In this document: one piece after another, positions 62,005 to 64,000 of the stretch
How the letters are laid out: each line of letters begins with the position of its first letter
How positions within the stretch are numbered: the first letter of the stretch is position 1
Assembly (NCBI RefSeq): GCF_036784765.1
Contig: NZ_CP136651.1
Coordinates: 744,001-808,000 of the forward strand
Direction: 5' to 3'
Source: Novosphingobium sp. ZN18A2
Lineage (GTDB): Bacteria; Pseudomonadota; Alphaproteobacteria; Sphingomonadales; Sphingomonadaceae
Length of the DNA stretch: 64,000 bases
Position numbers and translations under genes: made by a program
Notes under the pieces: model-generated
Told to the model about the DNA's origin: nothing
The model's database searches: none
The model's input: the letters and a program-made list of their open reading frames with translations, nothing else

Positions 62005-62419
62005 GCTTCACAATATGGGGACGCGGATCACCGTATCAAGATCGGCGCTTGAGGCGCTTCTGGCCGAAGCGGCGGGCGCGCACCCGCTGGAATGCTGCGG
62101 ATTGTTGTGGGCGGGCGCGGGGCTGGATGTCGCGCGGATAGAGCCTTGCGCCAACGTGGCGGAAAATCCGGCGGACAGTTTCGAGATAGACCCCGCCGCG
62201 CTGATCGCCGCGCACAAGGCGGAACGGGCCGGGGAAGGGCGGCTGGCGGGATATTATCACTCGCATCCGAACGGGCGTTCCGGGCCTTCGGGACGGGATC
62301 GCGTGCAGGCGACCGGGGATGGGCGCCAATGGGCGATTGTCGCGGGCGGCGCGGTTACGTGGTGGAGCGACGATCCATCGGGTTTTACGCCACTTTCCTA
62401 CCAGACCCCATCCAGCTAA
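62003..62419 (+). CDS. JAMM/MPN-domain (M67 family) metallopeptidase
   Basis: A 138-residue single-domain JAMM peptidase. The complete zinc motif is present: Glu30 (PLECCG), then YHSHPNGRSGPSGRD with His86, His88, Ser96 and Asp99. Relatives cleave the C-terminus of ubiquitin-like sulfur carriers (Mec+/RadC-like) or isopeptide bonds. No sulfur-carrier gene is nearby. Start is uncertain: ATG at 62003 overlaps the first codon of rluD on the other strand, and ATG at 62015 would avoid this; neither has a good ribosome site. Confidence 0.85.
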   Translation: MLHNMGTRITVSRSALEALLAEAAGAHPLECCGLLWAGAGLDVARIEPCANVAENPADSFEIDPAALIAAHKAERAGEGRLAGYYHSHPNGRSGPSGRDRVQATGDGRQWAIVAGGAVTWWSDDPSGFTPLSYQTPSS

Positions 62420-62578
62420 GGCTGTCGGGCAATGGGCACGACCGACCTCAAACGCGTTTCCCTGGCGCGCGGATATGCCGCAGGGGGTGAAGCGGGGCAT
62501 GACAGTCCTCGCGTCAATCGCGGAACGTATTCGTCAACACCGTCAACTTCATCAGAAAATCCGGCCGAAAGCTTAACG

Positions 62579-63220
62579 ATGACCACTTCCTCGCTCGATC
62601 TTGCCAGCCTGCTCTGCTCGCGCCTGTGCCACGATATGCTCAGCCCGGTCGGCGCGCTGTCCAACGGGCTCGAACTGCTGGCGGACGAAAAAGACCCCGA
62701 AATGCGCAAGCGGTGCTTCGAACTGCTTGAACAGAGCGCGAAGACAAGCGCGGACAAGCTGCGCTTCTTCCGGCTGGCGTTCGGCGCGGCGGGCGGCTTC
62801 GGCGATCTTGTGCCGGTGGCCGAAGCGCGCACGCTGGTCGATGCGTTGATCGGCAACAATGGCCGGATCGAAGCGAAATGGGCGCTGGGCAGCGATGCGT
62901 TGCCCAAGCCCGCGATCAAGACGCTGCTCAACCTTGCGCTGATCGGGATAGAAGCGCTGGTGCGCGGCGGTGTGCTGGAACTGGCGGCCGAAAACAAGGA
63001 CGGGGCAAGCGAGATCGTGGTGCGCGCGGCAGGCGCGAAGATCGCGTTCGACCCGGCAGTGGGCGAGGCGCTGGAAGGCAAGGTCACCGGCGCGGATCTG
63101 TCCAGCCGCACGGCCCCCGCCGCGATGCTGTACGAACTGGCCGAAAGCCTGGGCGGCGGCCTGCAATTCGCCCTGACGGCAGACGCGCTGGTCATGGGCG
63201 CGGTCCTTCCGCAGGGGTAA
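62579..63220 (+). CDS. chpT: Histidine phosphotransferase ChpT
   Basis: A 213-residue histidine-kinase-like protein without autokinase activity. The dimerisation helix reads LASLLCSRLCHDMLSPVGALSNGLELL with phospho-accepting His18, followed by a degenerate ATPase-like domain. In Caulobacter ChpT relays phosphate from CckA to CtrA and CpdR, controlling the cell cycle and flagellar genes. The ATG at 62579 matches the ChpT N-terminus. The preceding 160 bp have no clear feature. Presence of the relay implies CtrA regulation in this genome. Confidence 0.9.
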   Translation: MTTSSLDLASLLCSRLCHDMLSPVGALSNGLELLADEKDPEMRKRCFELLEQSAKTSADKLRFFRLAFGAAGGFGDLVPVAEARTLVDALIGNNGRIEAKWALGSDALPKPAIKTLLNLALIGIEALVRGGVLELAAENKDGASEIVVRAAGAKIAFDPAVGEALEGKVTGADLSSRTAPAAMLYELAESLGGGLQFALTADALVMGAVLPQG

Positions 63221-63225
63221 GCGCG

Positions 63226-63936
63226 ATGCCGATGCGCAAGTGGCTGGTTCACCGCGAGGTTCCCTCGCCGAACTGGAACGAGCGTAAGCAGCCCGTGTCG
63301 ATGGCGGTGATCCATTACACCGGGATGCGCACCGCGGAAGAGGCGCTGGAACGGATGTGCGATCCGGCGGCGGAAGTGTCCGCGCACTACATGATTACGG
63401 AAGACGGGCAGGTAACCCAGCTCGTCGACGAGGAAAAGCGCGCCTGGCACGCTGGCCGGTCCTACTGGCGCGGAGAAACCGACGTGAACTCCGCCAGCGT
63501 GGGAATCGAACTGGTCAATCCCGGCCACGAATGGGGATACCGCGACTTCCCCGATGCGCAGATGGAGGCGCTGGTCCCGCTGCTGGCCGATATCGTGAAG
63601 CGCCACGATATCCCGCGCGCCAACGTGGTAGGGCATTCGGACATAGCGCCCGCGCGCAAGGAAGATCCGGGCGAGCTGTTCGACTGGGACTTGCTGGCCC
63701 GCTATCGCCTTGCCCTGGACAAGCCGAAGCCCACGATGCGGCTGGTGTTCGATAACGACGGCGCGTTCTACCTCGCGCTGGAACGCTTCGGATATGACAT
63801 CACCGATGGCCCCGCCGCTGTGCGCGCCTTCCAGCGGCGGTGGCGGCCGCACCGGATCGACGGAGAGATCGACGGCCAGATCGGCGCGCTACTGTTCGAA
63901 CTTTTGCTGGAACGCGACATGGGACGTGCTAGATAG
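63226..63936 (+). CDS. N-acetylmuramoyl-L-alanine amidase (AmpD/AmiD-type) with peptidoglycan-binding tail
   Basis: A 236-residue zinc amidase. Ligands are visible in VIHYTGM (first His), VVGHSDIAPARKEDPG (second His and Asp), with SVGIELVNPGHE in the core. The C-terminal ~60 residues (ALERFGYDITDGPAAVRAFQRRWRPHRIDGEIDGQI) form a peptidoglycan_binding_1 domain. No signal peptide was seen, so it may be a cytosolic AmpD recycling enzyme. It follows chpT by 5 bp with AGGGG 8 nt before the ATG; an in-frame ATG at 63232 is possible. Confidence 0.92.
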   Translation: MPMRKWLVHREVPSPNWNERKQPVSMAVIHYTGMRTAEEALERMCDPAAEVSAHYMITEDGQVTQLVDEEKRAWHAGRSYWRGETDVNSASVGIELVNPGHEWGYRDFPDAQMEALVPLLADIVKRHDIPRANVVGHSDIAPARKEDPGELFDWDLLARYRLALDKPKPTMRLVFDNDGAFYLALERFGYDITDGPAAVRAFQRRWRPHRIDGEIDGQIGALLFELLLERDMGRAR

Positions 63937-63940
63937 CCGC

Positions 63941-64000
63941 TCGCGCCAGGAGGCCGGGCAGCCGCGCCCATGGGCCGCTCTTCACGGGCGGATCGATGGT
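63941..64000 (+). ncRNA. rnpB: Possible 5' end of RNase P RNA (truncated by the window)
   Basis: The last 60 bases contain GAGGCCGGGCAGCCGCGCC and, near the end, GGGCGGATCGATGGT. These resemble in order the P2/P3 opening of bacterial RNase P RNA (E. coli GACCAGACAGTCGCCGC ... GGGCGGAGGGGAGG). The diagnostic GAGGAAAGTCCGG block would begin just beyond the window. The call is tentative and rests on pattern recall. Confidence 0.5.

Noticed and set aside
1-64000. CRISPR arrays, insertion sequences or prophage genes
   Set aside because: No regularly spaced repeats, transposase, integrase or phage structural genes were seen; the only mobile-looking element is the inverted repeat at 33429-33691.

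Overview
The window is about 64 kb of GC-rich, tightly packed DNA. Gene content points to an alphaproteobacterium, most likely a sphingomonad (Novosphingobium/Sphingobium type). The signs are a ChpT phosphotransferase, a sigma-32 RpoH, short flagellar proteins, tyrosine breakdown through homogentisate, a trigger factor with a Lys/Ala/Pro-rich tail, and a TonB-dependent receptor with an Ala/Gln-type signal peptide. The taxon is inferred from gene content; no rRNA is present.

Region 1 (1-9.5 kb) is catabolic. It starts inside an xdhC-type maturation gene, followed by a two-subunit molybdenum hydroxylase of the isoquinoline-oxidoreductase type, its cytochrome c and a MocA-like cofactor enzyme. 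Next come a large/small acyl-CoA dehydrogenase pair and, on the minus strand, an overlapping hppD-VOC-maiA operon. Region 2 (9.8-16.4 kb) looks accessory: tRNA-Thr(CGU), then an 890-residue fusion of an adenylation domain, an acyl carrier domain and a membrane acyltransferase, a divergent MpaB-like oxygenase/acyl-CoA dehydrogenase pair with three TATC/GATA palindromes between them, and a His-tailed EamA transporter.

Region 3 (16.5-32.6 kb) is a flagellar locus. flgBCDEFGHIJKL-motAB runs leftward from a sigma-54 promoter. A TolQ/TolR-like pair, flgA, flgM, flgN, a lytic transglycosylase with its own sigma-54 promoter, flhA and fliA run rightward. Switch, C-ring, export-ATPase and filament genes are not in the window. 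FlgD and FlgE are both unusually short.

Region 4 (32.6-46.9 kb) holds an SDR enzyme, a 263-bp inverted repeat that contains the stop codons of both flanking genes, cell-envelope enzymes (L,D-transpeptidase, transglutaminase-like, retropepsin-like), a SPOR / ParA-like / ribbon-helix-helix / SPOR cluster, pyrB with an apparently catalytically dead dihydroorotase homologue, and sppA.

Region 5 (47-64 kb) is largely housekeeping: tRNA-Leu(UAG), trigger factor, CHAP hydrolase, an amidase-signature enzyme, clpP-clpX, a racemase, a CDF metal exporter, a TonB receptor, mtgA, rpoH, rluD, a JAMM peptidase, chpT and an AmpD-like amidase. The last 60 bases resemble the start of RNase P RNA. clpPX, tig and rpoH together form a protein-quality-control neighbourhood. 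ChpT (CckA-ChpT-CtrA relay) could link to flagellar control, although the two loci are 30 kb apart.
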